Of a stretch of DNA of 64,000 nt, positions 15,635-24,730 are shown one piece after another. Source of the stretch: JACDAN01 sp963802375 (lineage in GTDB: Bacteria > Actinomycetota > Thermoleophilia > Gaiellales > Gaiellaceae); assembly GCA_963802375.1 (NCBI GenBank), contig CAWDIJ010000010.1, positions 372,001 through 436,000 on the forward strand. The letters run 5' to 3'. Below the pieces are notes generated by a model that saw nothing but the letters and a program-made list of their open reading frames with translations, made no database searches and was not told the DNA's origin. Numbering within the stretch: position 1 is the stretch's first letter; the number at the start of each line of letters is the position of its first letter. The position numbers and the translations under genes were made by a program.

Positions 15635-16466
15635 CGTACTCCTGGGCGACCTGCCGCGCGAGATCGCGCACGCGGCCGATGTAGGAGGCACGCTCGGTCA
15701 CGGAGATCGCGCCGCGCGCGTCCAGCAGGTTGAAGGTGTGAGAAGCCTTGAGCACCTGGTCGTAGGCCGGCAGCGGCAGCTCCCGCGCGAGGAGACGCTC
15801 GCACTCGGCCTCGTAGTCGGCGAAGTGCCGCATCAGCAGCTCGACCGACGCCTCCTCGAAGTTGTACGCCGAGAACTGGCGCTCGTTCTCGCGGTAAACC
15901 TCACCCCAGGTCATCCCCGGTGCCCATTCGAGGTCGAACGCCGTCCGCTTGTCCTGGAGGAACATGGCCAGCCGCTCGAGGCCGTACGTGATCTCGCCGG
16001 AGACGACGTCCACGTCCATTCCGCCGAGCTGCTGGAAGTACGTGAACTGCGTCACCTCCATGCCGTCCACCCAGACTTCCCAGCCGAGGCCCCACGCGCC
16101 AAGCGTCGGGCCCTCCCAGTCGTCCTCGACCAGCCGCACGTCGTGGCGCCGCGTGTCGATCCCGACCGCCTCGAGCGAGCCGAAGTACTCGTCGAGGATG
16201 TCCTCCGGCGCCGGCTTGAGGATCACCTGGAGCTGGTAGTACTGCTGGAACCGGTACGGGTTCTCGCCGTACCTCCCGTCGCTCGGCCGGATGCTCGGCT
16301 CGACGTACACGGTGCGCCACGGGTCCGGGCCGAGGCAGTACAGGAAGGTGGCGGGATTGAACGTTCCGGCGCCGAGCTCGGTGTGGTACGGCTGCATGAC
16401 GACGCACTCGCGCGCCGCCCAGTACGCCTGGAGCTCGCGGATCATGTCCTGGAAGTTCAGCGGCAC
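15612..16466 (-). CDS. glyQ: Glycyl-tRNA synthetase alpha subunit
   Basis: 284 residues matching GlyQ closely: NFQDMIRELQAYWAARECVV, the class II active-site stretch GAGTFNPATFLYCLGP, VEPSIRPSDGRYGENPYRFQ, WEVWVDGMEVTQFTYFQQ and GEITYGLERLAMFLQ. With GlyS it charges tRNA-Gly. GTG start; a TAGGAT box lies 10 nt upstream, overlapping the -10 box of the divergent gene. Confidence 0.97.
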   Translation of the reverse strand: MPLNFQDMIRELQAYWAARECVVMQPYHTELGAGTFNPATFLYCLGPDPWRTVYVEPSIRPSDGRYGENPYRFQQYYQLQVILKPAPEDILDEYFGSLEAVGIDTRRHDVRLVEDDWEGPTLGAWGLGWEVWVDGMEVTQFTYFQQLGGMDVDVVSGEITYGLERLAMFLQDKRTAFDLEWAPGMTWGEVYRENERQFSAYNFEEASVELLMRHFADYEAECERLLARELPLPAYDQVLKASHTFNLLDARGAISVTERASYIGRVRDLARQVAQEYVGQAAAA

Positions 16467-16476
16467 GGGTCGGGCA

Positions 16477-16486
16477 ATCCTACTTT
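16477..16486. promoter_or_regulatory. Overlapping divergent -10 boxes (glyQ / 16493 gene)
   Basis: On the minus strand TAGGAT (16477-16482) serves glyQ, 10 nt before its GTG; on the plus strand TACTTT (16481-16486) lies exactly 6 nt before the GTG at 16493. The two boxes share the TA step, so one opened region could fire in both directions. Confidence 0.5.
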
Positions 16487-16492
16487 CGGGGT

Positions 16493-16951
16493 GTGACTAC
16501 GCCGCTTCCTGGGAAGAGCCTGCATATGGCCGAAACTCGAGAGGTTCGCGTCCAGGAGGTCAAGGCGTTCAAGACGAGCTCCGGCAACACGCGCTTCGTC
16601 CTCGTCGACGACACCGGAAACGAGTACACGACGTTCCGGGAAGGGATCGCCCGCAAGGCGGTCGAGGCGGAGGGTCGTCGCGCCCGGATCAAGTTCCACG
16701 AGCAAGAGCGAAACGGCTTCACGAATGTGTACCTCGACGCCGTCGAGGTGCTCGAGGAGGCGGCCGAGGCCGAGACAGCGCCCGCCCGCGAGGTCGAGGA
16801 GGCCGCGTGGGACGCTGCGATCGAGGCCGCTCCCCTGCTCGTCGGCGGCGACCGGAAGCGCAAGGTTCCGGCTGATCAGCTCTTCGAGACGCTGAAGCCG
16901 TTCAAGGACCGCGTGGCCGACGACATCAAGAGCGGCGAGGACGCTCCATGA
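16493..16951 (+). CDS. Conserved hypothetical protein (152 aa)
   Basis: The N-terminal half is a compact beta-rich unit (VRVQEVKAFKTSSGNTRFV, LVDDTGNEYTTFREGIAR, RARIKFHEQERNGFTNVYLD), suggesting an OB-like or small barrel domain; the C-terminal half is acidic and then basic (GGDRKRKVPADQLFETLKPF). No family is recognised. GTG start is 6 nt after a TACTTT box and has no ribosome-binding site, consistent with leaderless translation; an ATG 33 bp later is the alternative. The 3' end overlaps the convergent GNAT gene by 26 bp. Confidence 0.65.
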   Translation: MTTPLPGKSLHMAETREVRVQEVKAFKTSSGNTRFVLVDDTGNEYTTFREGIARKAVEAEGRRARIKFHEQERNGFTNVYLDAVEVLEEAAEAETAPAREVEEAAWDAAIEAAPLLVGGDRKRKVPADQLFETLKPFKDRVADDIKSGEDAP

Positions 16952-17345
16952 CCCTGTCGGAGGGCGGGCCGAAGCCGAACTTCTCGTAGAGCTTGTGCGC
17001 GTCCATCGTGTGCAGGATCCAGCGCGTGTCGGCGTACGGCCCGTTGTCGATCATCTCCCGGACGAGCTCGACGCCGAGACCCTGGCCACGGTACTCCGGC
17101 AGGACGTAGACGTCGGCGAGGTAGACGAAGTGCGAGTCCCCGATCGCCCGCGCGAAGCCGATCTGTCGCTCGCCGTCGTAGAGCCCCACGACCCGGATCG
17201 CCTGGCGGACGAACTCCTCCATCACCTCGCGCAGCCGCCCCGGCGCCCAGTACGAGTGGTTGGAGATGAAGTCGTGGACGGCGTCGACGTCCACTCGACC
17301 GACGTCGTCGTCGAGCTCGAGGCCCCCCGGAAGCTCGCGCCTCAC
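16926..17345 (-). CDS. GNAT family N-acetyltransferase
   Basis: 139 residues. The acetyl-CoA site is YVLPEYRGQGLGVELVREMI and the closing block is ILHTMDAHKLYEKFGFGPPS, as in the small GNATs with the NHSYWAPGR-type N terminus (annotated widely as GCN5-related acetyltransferases acting on amines). The GTG overlaps the recO stop (GTGA), so the two are co-translated. Substrate unknown. Confidence 0.85.
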   Translation of the reverse strand: MRRELPGGLELDDDVGRVDVDAVHDFISNHSYWAPGRLREVMEEFVRQAIRVVGLYDGERQIGFARAIGDSHFVYLADVYVLPEYRGQGLGVELVREMIDNGPYADTRWILHTMDAHKLYEKFGFGPPSDRVMERPRRS

Positions 17346-18082
17346 GCGGAGAGCGTGCGGAGGCGGAATCCTCCGTGGAACTCGTACGACGAGGCGATGA
17401 CGGCGAGCGCATCTCGCGCGGCACGCGTGCTGAGCTGCACGGCTCCGGCGTCGGCGAGCGGCGCGCGCAGGAGCCCCTCGATTCCGCGCAGACCCGCCGC
17501 CGAAAGCGGGATCGCATCCCCGCGGCAGTTCTCGCAGACGGCCCCGCCCGCCCGGGGCGAGTAGCCGACGAGCCCCGCCTCGCCGCCGCACTCGGCGCAG
17601 CTCGTGAGGTGCGGCAGGTAGCCGGAGAGCCAGAGGAGCTTCAGCTGGAAGGCGAGCAAGAGCGGATCGAGCGCCGGGCGGGAGTCACGCGTCTGCGCCT
17701 CGTCAAGGAGGTCGAGGAACCGCGCCAACGCCGCGAACGCCCGGCCGTTCGCCTCCTGCTCGGGGAAGAGCCGCAGCATCGCCTCGAGCCCGACGAACCC
17801 GACCGACAGGCGGTAGTGGCCCTCTCGGGCGGCGCTGTGCGGGCGGATCAGCTGGACGCCCGTGATCGTCTGCAGCTCCCCTCTGCCCTCGTGGAGGACG
17901 AGCTCGACGTGGCTCAGCGGCTCCAGCCGGCCGCCGAACCGAGACTTCGTGCGACGGATCCCCTTCGCGACCGCTCCGATCCGTCCGCGGTCGAGCGTGT
18001 AGAGGTGGAGCACCCTGTCGGCCTCCCCGAAACGCATTGAGCGCAGGACGATTGCCTCCGTCTTGTAGCTCCGGCCGGCCAT
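17342..18082 (-). CDS. recO: DNA repair protein RecO
   Basis: 246 residues, normal length. RecO anneals single strands and loads RecA with RecR. The N-terminal OB fold reads KTEAIVLRSMRFGEADRVL ... IGAVAKGIRRTKSRFGGRLE; a four-cysteine zinc module is present at CAECGGEAGL and CENCRG (about residues 160-195). The ATG is exactly 6 nt after a TACACT -10 box, so the mRNA is probably leaderless. Heads an operon with the GNAT gene. Confidence 0.96.
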   Translation of the reverse strand: MAGRSYKTEAIVLRSMRFGEADRVLHLYTLDRGRIGAVAKGIRRTKSRFGGRLEPLSHVELVLHEGRGELQTITGVQLIRPHSAAREGHYRLSVGFVGLEAMLRLFPEQEANGRAFAALARFLDLLDEAQTRDSRPALDPLLLAFQLKLLWLSGYLPHLTSCAECGGEAGLVGYSPRAGGAVCENCRGDAIPLSAAGLRGIEGLLRAPLADAGAVQLSTRAARDALAVIASSYEFHGGFRLRTLSA

Positions 18083-18088
18083 GGCCCA

Positions 18089-18094
18089 AGTGTA
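18089..18094 (-). promoter_or_regulatory. Leaderless-type -10 box of recO
   Basis: TACACT on the minus strand with a 6-nt spacer to the ATG. A 13-bp word containing it (CCACTTCTACACT) recurs with the same spacing before the DUF1361 gene at 50434. Confidence 0.65.
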
Positions 18095-18125
18095 GAAGTG
18101 GGGTCAGCCGGGAAAACCTTCTCCG

Positions 18126-18383
18126 ATGGCGAGAATCGAGATGTACACGACGCGGTGGTGCGGCTACTGCGTGCGCGCGAAGGCGCTGCTCGAGGGGCGC
18201 GGGATCCCGTACGAGGAGATCGCGCTCGACGACGATCCGGCGTTCCGCCAGACCGTCCACGACCGGACCGGCGGCTGGACGGTCCCGCAGATCCTGGTCG
18301 ACGGCCGGCCGATCGGCGGCTACGTCGAGCTCTGGAGGCTCGACCAGGCCGGCGCGCTGGACGACCTCGCAGAAGCGGCCTGA
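18126..18383 (+). CDS. grxC: Glutaredoxin (GrxC type)
   Basis: 85 residues, the usual length. The redox motif CGYC is at about residues 12-15 in MYTTRWCGYCVRAKALLE, followed by the cis-Pro loop GGWTVPQILVDG and GGYVELWRL, which form the glutathione site. It reduces disulfides or deglutathionylates proteins in the cytosol, or in actinobacteria may work with mycothiol-like partners (mycoredoxins have a similar fold). Ends 3 bp from the convergent transpeptidase gene. Confidence 0.93.
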   Translation: MARIEMYTTRWCGYCVRAKALLEGRGIPYEEIALDDDPAFRQTVHDRTGGWTVPQILVDGRPIGGYVELWRLDQAGALDDLAEAA

Positions 18384-18386
18384 CCG

Positions 18387-19439
18387 TCAGCGAATCGTCA
18401 GCGGCGTCCCGACCGGAAGGATCCTCGCGAGCCTGACCATGTCCGCGTTCCGCAGCCGGATGCACCCGTGGGACACCCAACCGGGCACGAGCTCTGGCTC
18501 GCTCGTCCCGTGGATGCCGATGAAGCCACCGCCGGGCCAGTCGGTGAGGACGGTCGAGCGCCCGCTCGTGCCGAACGCGACAGGGCCGTAGAACGGGTCG
18601 TCGAACCCGAAGAGCATGTTCCGCACGTAGAACTGACCGGCGGGCGTCGGCCACTGCGGCCGGCCGACGCCCACCCTCGTCGAGAACACCGGGTGCCCCT
18701 CCCGGTAGAGCGTCAGCGCCAGCCGGTGCCGGTCGACGAGGAGATGCGTCCTCACGATCCGCCAGTTGCCGAGCGTGCGCCTGGGCACCCAGCCGGTCGA
18801 GTTGTTCGGAAGAACCGGCAGGCGCACGCGCACCCAGACGCCGCTCGCCGTTCGCCGGCCTTCGAGGGCGAGGACGAGGTTGGTCGTGTTTTCGGGGGTC
18901 AGGAGCTTCAGCCGGGCGACCGGCCGGGCCGTCCTGCTGGGGGCGCTCCGGGCGACGACGCGGCGGATCACGAACGCCCAGCGGTAGGTCGCCGTCGCGC
19001 CGCTCGAGAGCGCGAACCTGGTCGCCTTGCGCGCGAGGACCTGGACGTCGAGGCGGCGTGTGGCCGGCGGAACGGCGGCATCGTTCGCCTGCGCAGTGAA
19101 CGTCAGCGAATAGGTCCGCCCTGCATGCGAGGAGGTGGGCGTCCAGACGACGCCGGCGGCGGCCGGGTTCCCCGTGGTCGTCCTGAACGTGGCTCCGGGC
19201 GGCACTCCGTCGGCGCCGATCGTGATCCTGGCGTCCGGCGCGCCCTGTGCATGGGCGACGAGGTTGAACCGGAGCGGGTCGCCGGGGGCAGCCCGGAGCT
19301 TCGTGCCCTCGGCGGGCGTCGGAGTGCCCCAGCTGACAGGCGCGAGGCTCCCCGCTGCGGCCTCCGAACCGGCGACAAAAAGCCAGCCGACGGCCATCCC
19401 GCAGAACAACGCTGGTATATGGCGCGAGAGCGAGTGCAT
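18387..19439 (-). CDS. L,D-transpeptidase (YkuD), first of three tandem copies
   Basis: 350 residues. A signal peptide (PALFCGMAVGWLFVAGSEAAA) precedes an Ig-like putative domain (about 40-135), then an SH3-like linker (VWVRVRLPVLPNNSTGWVP) and the C-terminal YkuD domain with IGIHGTSEPEL and the catalytic SHGCIRLRNADM. These enzymes form 3-3 cross-links in peptidoglycan or attach proteins to it, outside the membrane. The next two genes upstream are paralogues with the same domain order; the three probably arose by tandem duplication. Confidence 0.93.
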   Translation of the reverse strand: MHSLSRHIPALFCGMAVGWLFVAGSEAAAGSLAPVSWGTPTPAEGTKLRAAPGDPLRFNLVAHAQGAPDARITIGADGVPPGATFRTTTGNPAAAGVVWTPTSSHAGRTYSLTFTAQANDAAVPPATRRLDVQVLARKATRFALSSGATATYRWAFVIRRVVARSAPSRTARPVARLKLLTPENTTNLVLALEGRRTASGVWVRVRLPVLPNNSTGWVPRRTLGNWRIVRTHLLVDRHRLALTLYREGHPVFSTRVGVGRPQWPTPAGQFYVRNMLFGFDDPFYGPVAFGTSGRSTVLTDWPGGGFIGIHGTSEPELVPGWVSHGCIRLRNADMVRLARILPVGTPLTIR

Positions 19440-19470
19440 CGCCTGCGCCGCAGTTGTTCTGCTGAGGAGG

Positions 19471-20559
19471 CTAGCGGACGGTCAAAGGCGTGCCAACGGG
19501 CATCAGGCGGGCCAGGCGCAGGATGTGCCCGTTCTTCATCCGGATGCAGCCGTGGGAGACGCGGCCCGGGAGCAGCGACGGCTGGTTCGTCCCGTGCAGG
19601 CCGATGAACCCGCCGCCGGGCCAGTCGGTCAGGACGGCGGAGCGGGCGCTCGTGCCGAACGCGATCGGGCCGTAGACGGGATTGCCGAAGCCGTAGAGCT
19701 GGTTCCGGATGTAGAACTCGCCGCGCGGAGTCGGCCACCGAGGTTGACCGATGCCGACCGGGGCCCGGAAGACGACCTTGCCGCGCCGGTAGAGCGTCGC
19801 TGTGAGCCGCCGGCGGTCGACGACGAGCTTCGTCCGGAGCTCCTTCCAGTCGCTCAGCATCTTGCGTGGCACCCAGCCGGTGCGGCCGGCGGGCAGCGTC
19901 GCGAGACGGACCCGGATCCAGACGCCACGCTTGGTCCGCCGGCCGTCCAGGGTGAGGACGAGGTTCGTCGTCCCTTCCGGCGTCCACCGGCCCAGGCTTG
20001 CGACGACGGCGGCCGTCTTCCGCGGCGCGCTCCGTGCGACGCCCTTCCGGAGCACGAAGGCGTACCGGTAGAGGTGCTGCTGCTCGCTGCTCAGGACGAA
20101 CCGCTCGGGCTTGGGCCGCGGTTTCGGCTTCGCCCTCGCGCGAACCGCGAGGATCACGCGGCGCGTCGTCACCGGCATCCCGCCTCCGCTCGGCTGCGCG
20201 GTGAAGGTGACGGGAAAGCTGCGCCCGGCGAGCGAGCGCGAAGGCGTCCACGCAAGCGAGGCGGACGCCGGATTTCCGTCCACCGGACTCAGGGCCGCAC
20301 CGGGCGGCAGGCCTGCCGCGCGAATCGAGACGGGAACTGCCGGCCCGCCGGGGGCAGTCGCGGCGAGGCTCACGCTCAGCTGCCGGCCGGCGACGGTCTG
20401 CAGTCGAGCCCCCTCGGCTGGGGTGGGCGCAACCCAGCTCGCGCCGCCTGGGAGGGCGGCCGGACCGTTGCCCGACAAGGGGACGGCGTGTGCGATCGCG
20501 GGCAGCGTGAGACAGAGCGCCACCGCGCCGACGAGAGAGGCGCGGAAGCTGGACTCCAT
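19471..20559 (-). CDS. L,D-transpeptidase (YkuD), second tandem copy
   Basis: 362 residues from the ATG that opens a proper signal peptide (MESSFRASLVGAVALCLTLP); an upstream ATG 24 bp earlier is possible. Domain order as in the neighbour: secreted Ig-like region (WTPSRSLAGRSFPVTFTAQP), a basic linker (RAKPKPRPKPERF), the GWVPRKML SH3-like segment and the YkuD domain with GLHGTNQPSLLPG and catalytic SHGCIRMKNGHI. The basic linker could bind wall polymers. Likely the same periplasmic cross-linking role with a different regulation or substrate. Confidence 0.93.
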   Translation of the reverse strand: MESSFRASLVGAVALCLTLPAIAHAVPLSGNGPAALPGGASWVAPTPAEGARLQTVAGRQLSVSLAATAPGGPAVPVSIRAAGLPPGAALSPVDGNPASASLAWTPSRSLAGRSFPVTFTAQPSGGGMPVTTRRVILAVRARAKPKPRPKPERFVLSSEQQHLYRYAFVLRKGVARSAPRKTAAVVASLGRWTPEGTTNLVLTLDGRRTKRGVWIRVRLATLPAGRTGWVPRKMLSDWKELRTKLVVDRRRLTATLYRRGKVVFRAPVGIGQPRWPTPRGEFYIRNQLYGFGNPVYGPIAFGTSARSAVLTDWPGGGFIGLHGTNQPSLLPGRVSHGCIRMKNGHILRLARLMPVGTPLTVR

Positions 20560-20618
20560 GGACCGCAGAAGGCTAGACGACATGTCGGGCGACGCGGGGG
20601 TCCCCGCGCCCTCGTTGG

Positions 20619-21671
20619 TCAGCGGATCGTAACCGGCGTGCCGACTCGCATCAGCCGGTCGAGCCGCCGAATTGCGGGGTTCGGGAGGCGAACGCAGCCG
20701 TGCGAGACGCGGCCCGGGAGGATGCTCGGCTGGTTCGTCCCGTGGATACCGATGAACCCGCCGCCGGGCCAGTCGGTCAGCACCGCCGACCGCCCGTTGG
20801 TGCCGAAGGCGAGCGAGCCGTAGATCGGATCGGTGAAGCCCGTCAGCCGCTCGCGGACGTAGAAGCGCCCGGCGGGCGTCGGCCAGTGCGGCTCTCCCAC
20901 GCCGACGTGCGTCCGAAAAGCAGGGCGGCCGCGCCGGTAGAGGGTCGCCTGGAGCCGAGACCGGTCGATGACGAGATGCGTGTCGAGCTTGACGAAGGGC
21001 CCGACGGCGTCACGCGGGATCCACCCCATCCTGCCGTTCGGGAGGACCGGCAGCGGGACGCGCACCCAGTAGCGGCCCTGGCGGTCGATCCGGCCCGCAG
21101 AGAGGAGGAGGACGTGCGGCACGAACTCCGGTGTCCGGGGCCTGAGCCGGGCAACGACCCGTGCGCTTTCGTTCGGCGCTCGCGCGCGCCGCGACCGGGT
21201 ACTTCAGAACGGCGTTGTTCGAGCTCCCCTCCGTTGTCCTGCTGGAAAGGCGGAACGAGCGCGACGCGGTTTTCCCGACGTGGACGCGTACCACGATCCG
21301 CGGTGCCGCCGAGGCGCCGTCGGAAGCGGTGAAGACGAACCGCCACTCCCCGCGTCTGGCTCGCCCGTGGCCGCCAGCGGAAGTCCACTCGCGCGGGGGC
21401 GGCGGCGAGCGGGACGAAGCCGCGCACCGGCCGGGAGCTGGTTGACGCGGATCCTGATGTCGGAGCCGAACGAGCCGACCGCCTCGAAGCCGATACGGAG
21501 CTCGCGTCCGACACCGGCCGCGTACGCCGTCCCGCTGTCCGGCGTCGTCCCCTGCCAGACGACCAGCGCGCCCTGGCCGCCGGCGGTTCCGGGCGCCAGC
21601 ACGGCGAGCACGGCAACGACGAGCGCAGGCATTAGCGCCCTCCGTGCTCTGGCTGTCGATCGCGTATTCAT
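20619..21671 (-). pseudogene. L,D-transpeptidase (YkuD), third tandem copy, three frameshifts
   Basis: The C-terminal 167 codons are intact (VWIRV-like SH3 segment, IGIHGTNQPSILPG, catalytic SHGCVRLPNPAI). The N-terminal signal peptide frame (LVVAVLAVLAPGTAGGQG ... RVNQLPAGAR) changes to a second frame near 21420 (extra G), a third near 21344 (missing G in a GGGG run), and to the C-terminal frame near 21178 (two bases missing from GCGCG). Repairing these gives one protein colinear with the two neighbours. Whether this is decay of a redundant copy or assembly error cannot be told. Confidence 0.85.
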
Positions 21672-21697
21672 CTGACTCCCGTCCGTTCTAGCAAGAA

Positions 21698-21721
21698 GAG
21701 GGCGACCATCCGGCCGCCCTC
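21698..21721 (-). terminator. Intrinsic terminator after the 21745 gene
   Basis: GAGGGCG and CGCCCTC form a 7-bp stem with a 10-nt loop; on the minus strand it is followed by TTCTTGCT. It lies 24 bp beyond the stop of the sigma/membrane-protein pair and separates it from the transpeptidases. Confidence 0.7.
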
Positions 21722-21744
21722 TCCCTCATTCGGTGCTTCGGGGC

Positions 21745-22161
21745 CTAGCCCGTGAAGGGCGGCCGCGTCCTGGCCCGAACCCGGCCTTTGGCGCCCTTGC
21801 CCTGCTTCTTCGCCTTCTTGACCTTCTTGGCCTTCGGCTTCCCGTACTGGTCGATCGCCGAGCCGCGCTTCAGGACCTTGATGACGTCCTTCGGCGTCAC
21901 GACCCGCTTGACGCTCACAGCCGCGTCCTTCGCGGACGAGGACGCATAGCTCACGCCGCCGACCGAGGCCAGCGCGAGCAGCATGAGCGCGGTCAGCGCA
22001 CCGACGAAGGCGACGCGAAGCGACCCTGCGCGCGAGCGGCGACCGGAATTTCTGACCCGTGCCTCGAGACGATGGACGAACTCGGGTGCGGGCTCGGGCC
22101 GGTTGGCCCGCAGCTCGGCTTCGAGGTCGAGTCCCTCGTGCCGCTTCCGCCAATAACGCAT
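21745..22161 (-). CDS. Single-pass membrane protein, possible partner of the ECF sigma factor
   Basis: 138 residues: a charged cytosolic N-terminal half (RYWRKRHEGLDLEAELRAN, then APEFVHRLEARVRN), one membrane helix (RVAFVGALTALMLLALASVG) and an external lysine-rich tail (KKVKKAKKQGKGAKGR). It follows the ECF sigma gene by 46 bp on the same strand and has the topology of an anti-sigma factor, but no zinc HxxxCxxC motif is present. The anti-sigma role is inferred from position and topology only. Confidence 0.55.
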   Translation of the reverse strand: MRYWRKRHEGLDLEAELRANRPEPAPEFVHRLEARVRNSGRRSRAGSLRVAFVGALTALMLLALASVGGVSYASSSAKDAAVSVKRVVTPKDVIKVLKRGSAIDQYGKPKAKKVKKAKKQGKGAKGRVRARTRPPFTG

Positions 22162-22207
22162 TTCGATGAACCCCCTGGAATCAGTGTCAGTGGTCTTGCA
22201 CCACCTA

Positions 22208-22717
22208 CTACTGGGAGGAGCCCCGTTTCCTTACAGCGTCTTGCTCGTCGGCTCCGAGAGTCCCGCGAAGCCGGCCGAGCGCGCGGTGGAGCGCAACCTC
22301 GATCGCGTTCGTCTTGACACCCTGGAGCTCGGCGATCTGGCGTGCGGTGAGATCCGCGCCGTAGCGGAGAGCGATCAGCTCGCGGTCCCGTTCGTCGAGC
22401 GCGGCGACCGCCCGTGAGACGGTGAGCCGGCGGATCGTCTCCTCCTCCAGGTCGGTCGTGTCCGCGGAGTCCACGTCCTCGGTGGCGTACTCGTTCTTCG
22501 ACCAGCTGCCGTCGACGCAGCGCTTCGCGATCCCGAGTAACCAGGCGACGGGTTCGCCCTTCTTCGGGTCGTAGCTCTCGCGGTAGCGGAGGGCCCGCTC
22601 GAAAGTCTCGCTCGTAACGTCCTCGGCGTCGGGACCGGCGCCCACTCGATACGCCGCGTAGGCGTAGACGCGCTTGATCAGCGGCGCGGGGTCGGCGAGC
22701 GGGTCCCGCCGGATCAC
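22208..22717 (-). CDS. ECF-type RNA polymerase sigma factor
   Basis: 169 residues from a GTG with GAGGAGC upstream. Region 2 is seen in YAYAAYRVGAGPDAEDVTSE and FERALRYRESYDPKKGEPVA, followed by WLLGIAKRC; region 4 is AALDERDRELIALRYGADL, TARQIAELQGVKTNAIEVAL with its helix-turn-helix. It would direct polymerase to a specific promoter set in response to an envelope or stress signal. No stop codon separates it from the upstream O-antigen-ligase/TPR frame (see findings). Followed by a possible membrane anti-sigma factor. Confidence 0.9.
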   Translation of the reverse strand: MIRRDPLADPAPLIKRVYAYAAYRVGAGPDAEDVTSETFERALRYRESYDPKKGEPVAWLLGIAKRCVDGSWSKNEYATEDVDSADTTDLEEETIRRLTVSRAVAALDERDRELIALRYGADLTARQIAELQGVKTNAIEVALHRALGRLRGTLGADEQDAVRKRGSSQ

Positions 22718-24683
22718 TAGGGCTCCTCGGTCTGCGCGGAACTCGCGGATCTCGTCGGCGAGCGGGTTCAGCCGTTCGGCCTCCCGGAGCGCCGCTTCCC
22801 GTTCGGCGCCGGAGCTCGCCTCCGCGAGGCGGAGCCAGAACAGCCAGTCGGCCGGCTCCTTGTCAATCGCTTTCCGGAAGCTCGCACGCGCGCCGGCAAG
22901 GTCGCCCAGGCTGAGCTGCGCCTCCCCCAGGCGCTGCCACGGCTCGGACGACCACGGAGCCCAGTCCTGCGCCTTCCGTGCCTCGTCGGCCGCCTCGTCC
23001 AGGTCGGGCGGGGTCGCAACCGCCGCATCGTCGCTCGCAGCCAGGGCGCTCGAACCGACGAGGCCGACGAACGCGGCACCTGCCATCAGCGCTGCGGCGG
23101 CCCCCACTGCGACCCTGAGCCTGAGCCCGGGGACGAGCTCCGAGCCGGGCGGCGCCCGGAGAGGCATCAGCGCCGCGCCCGCTGCGAGCGCTGCGACGGT
23201 GACCGCGGGCAGCTCCCAGTCCCAATCGACGGCTGCGTGGACGAGGAAGGCGACGTAGGCGCCGAACGCCCCGGCGGCAAGCGGATGCCGGCGGGCGCCG
23301 AAGGCGGCCGCGATCGGCGCACGCCAGCGCGAGGAGCAGCAAGGCGAGCCCGATCGGGCCCAACTCGCCCAGCGTCTCCAGGTAGAGGTTGTGCGCGTCG
23401 CGCACCTTGTGATCGAGTCGGCCGGTGCTCGTTCCAGTACTGCTCGTACGTACCCGCTCCGTCGCCGAGAAAGCGGGTTGTCGCGCCACTGGTTCCAGCG
23501 CCCTACCCAGACCTCGGCCCGGTAGCTGCCCGAGAAGGTGAACAGCCGATCGCCGAGGTCCACCAGTGACCGAACCGGGCGGCTCTGCTTGAACGCGTCG
23601 TATGCCCTCTCGACCATTTCCACGGGCCCGCCGAACCGGACGACGACTGCCGCCAGCGCGCCGAGGGTCAGCCACCGCGAACGCGCGCCGCAAAGGCCAA
23701 CTGGACGTTTCGCGACGGCACGTATCGCCGTTCTCTGCGACCGACAGTCCGACCGTCGCGGCTGACCGCGACGAGCGCGAGCAGCGCAATGACGATCGCA
23801 AGCTCGCCGCCCTGCTCGGTGGCGACGCTCAGCGGCGAGTCGCTGCGGGTGAGCCCTTCGTAGCTCGAGCCGATGGCCGTCGCCAGCAGGGCGGGGATGC
23901 CGACGACGAGCAGAGCCACGATCAGCTGCAGCCTGCGCGGGTCGAGCGCGACGGCGGCTAGCCAGGCCCACGACGAGCGAAATCCACGCGCCCCGGCTAA
24001 AGGTGAAGTAGAGCGCGGGGAGCAGCAAGACGACCGAAGCTGCCGCGAGCCGCGCGGACGGTCACGTTCCGTTCGCGAGCCACGGCGCCGAGCGCGAGGA
24101 GCAGGCCGAGCGTCGACGAAGATGGCGAAGCCGTTCCAGTAGCCGAGCGGCTCGGAGAGCCGGTAGTCCGACACCGAGTCGTAGGCGCCGAGCCGTCCAG
24201 GGAAGAGCCGCGTCGCAAGGCCGTAGGCCGAGATGAGGACGAGCCCGGCGAGGACGCCGCGGAGGAGCGCCGGAGCCGTGTCGCGCCGGACCACTACGAT
24301 GAAGGGCGGCGGCCACGCCCGCGTACGCGAGCATGCGGAAGCCCTCGAGCACGGTCTGCGGTCGTGTTGTCGGTCCAGCGGAGCGAGAGCCAGGTCCAGC
24401 CGGCGAGCGCGGTCAGGCCGGCGAGGAAGACGCCGGCGAGGCGCCCCCCGTGCAGCGCCGCGCGGCCCAGGAGCAGCCACGCGATGACGAGCCAGAGCGC
24501 GACGAGCGCCGTCCAGCCCCAGGCAGGAGGGAAGTAGCCTCCGTCGGCCGCGCCGAGCGCGCCCACACCGACTGCGGCGCCGACTCCCACTGCGACGTGC
24601 GAGAGATCCGGTGCGAAGGCGCGCGGGCGCACCGCTGAGGCGGCTGCATCGGCACCGAGGCTCTCCGGCTGGGCTCCGCGCAC
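22718..24683 (-). pseudogene. O-antigen ligase-like membrane protein with C-terminal TPR, many frameshifts
   Basis: Homology can be followed across the whole stretch, but the frame changes about eight times. Segments in order: membrane helices WTALVALWLVIAWLLLGRAA; LEGFRMLAYAGVAAAL; LATRLFPGRLGAYDSVSDYR; LPALYFTFSRGAWISLVVG (ligase motif); IVALLVVGIPALLATAIGSS; TLGALAAVVVRFGG; DAHNLYLETLGELGPIGLAL (the family's conserved His/Glu loop); then LVHAAVDWDWELPAVTVAA and a TPR-like end (AQLSLGDLAGARASFRKAID). The intact protein would be about 650 residues and polymerise or ligate surface polysaccharide. As written it cannot be expressed as one chain. Confidence 0.8.
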
Positions 24684-24730
24684 CTCGCTCAGAGGGTACA
24701 GCGGAGGTCTGTCAGCGACGGCGCGGCTAG

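Noticed and set aside
16467..16560. Alternative start (ATG, MAETREVRVQ) for the 152-aa protein at 16493
   Set aside because: Possible, but the GTG sits exactly 6 nt after a TACTTT box, matching the leaderless pattern of other genes; kept only as an alternative.
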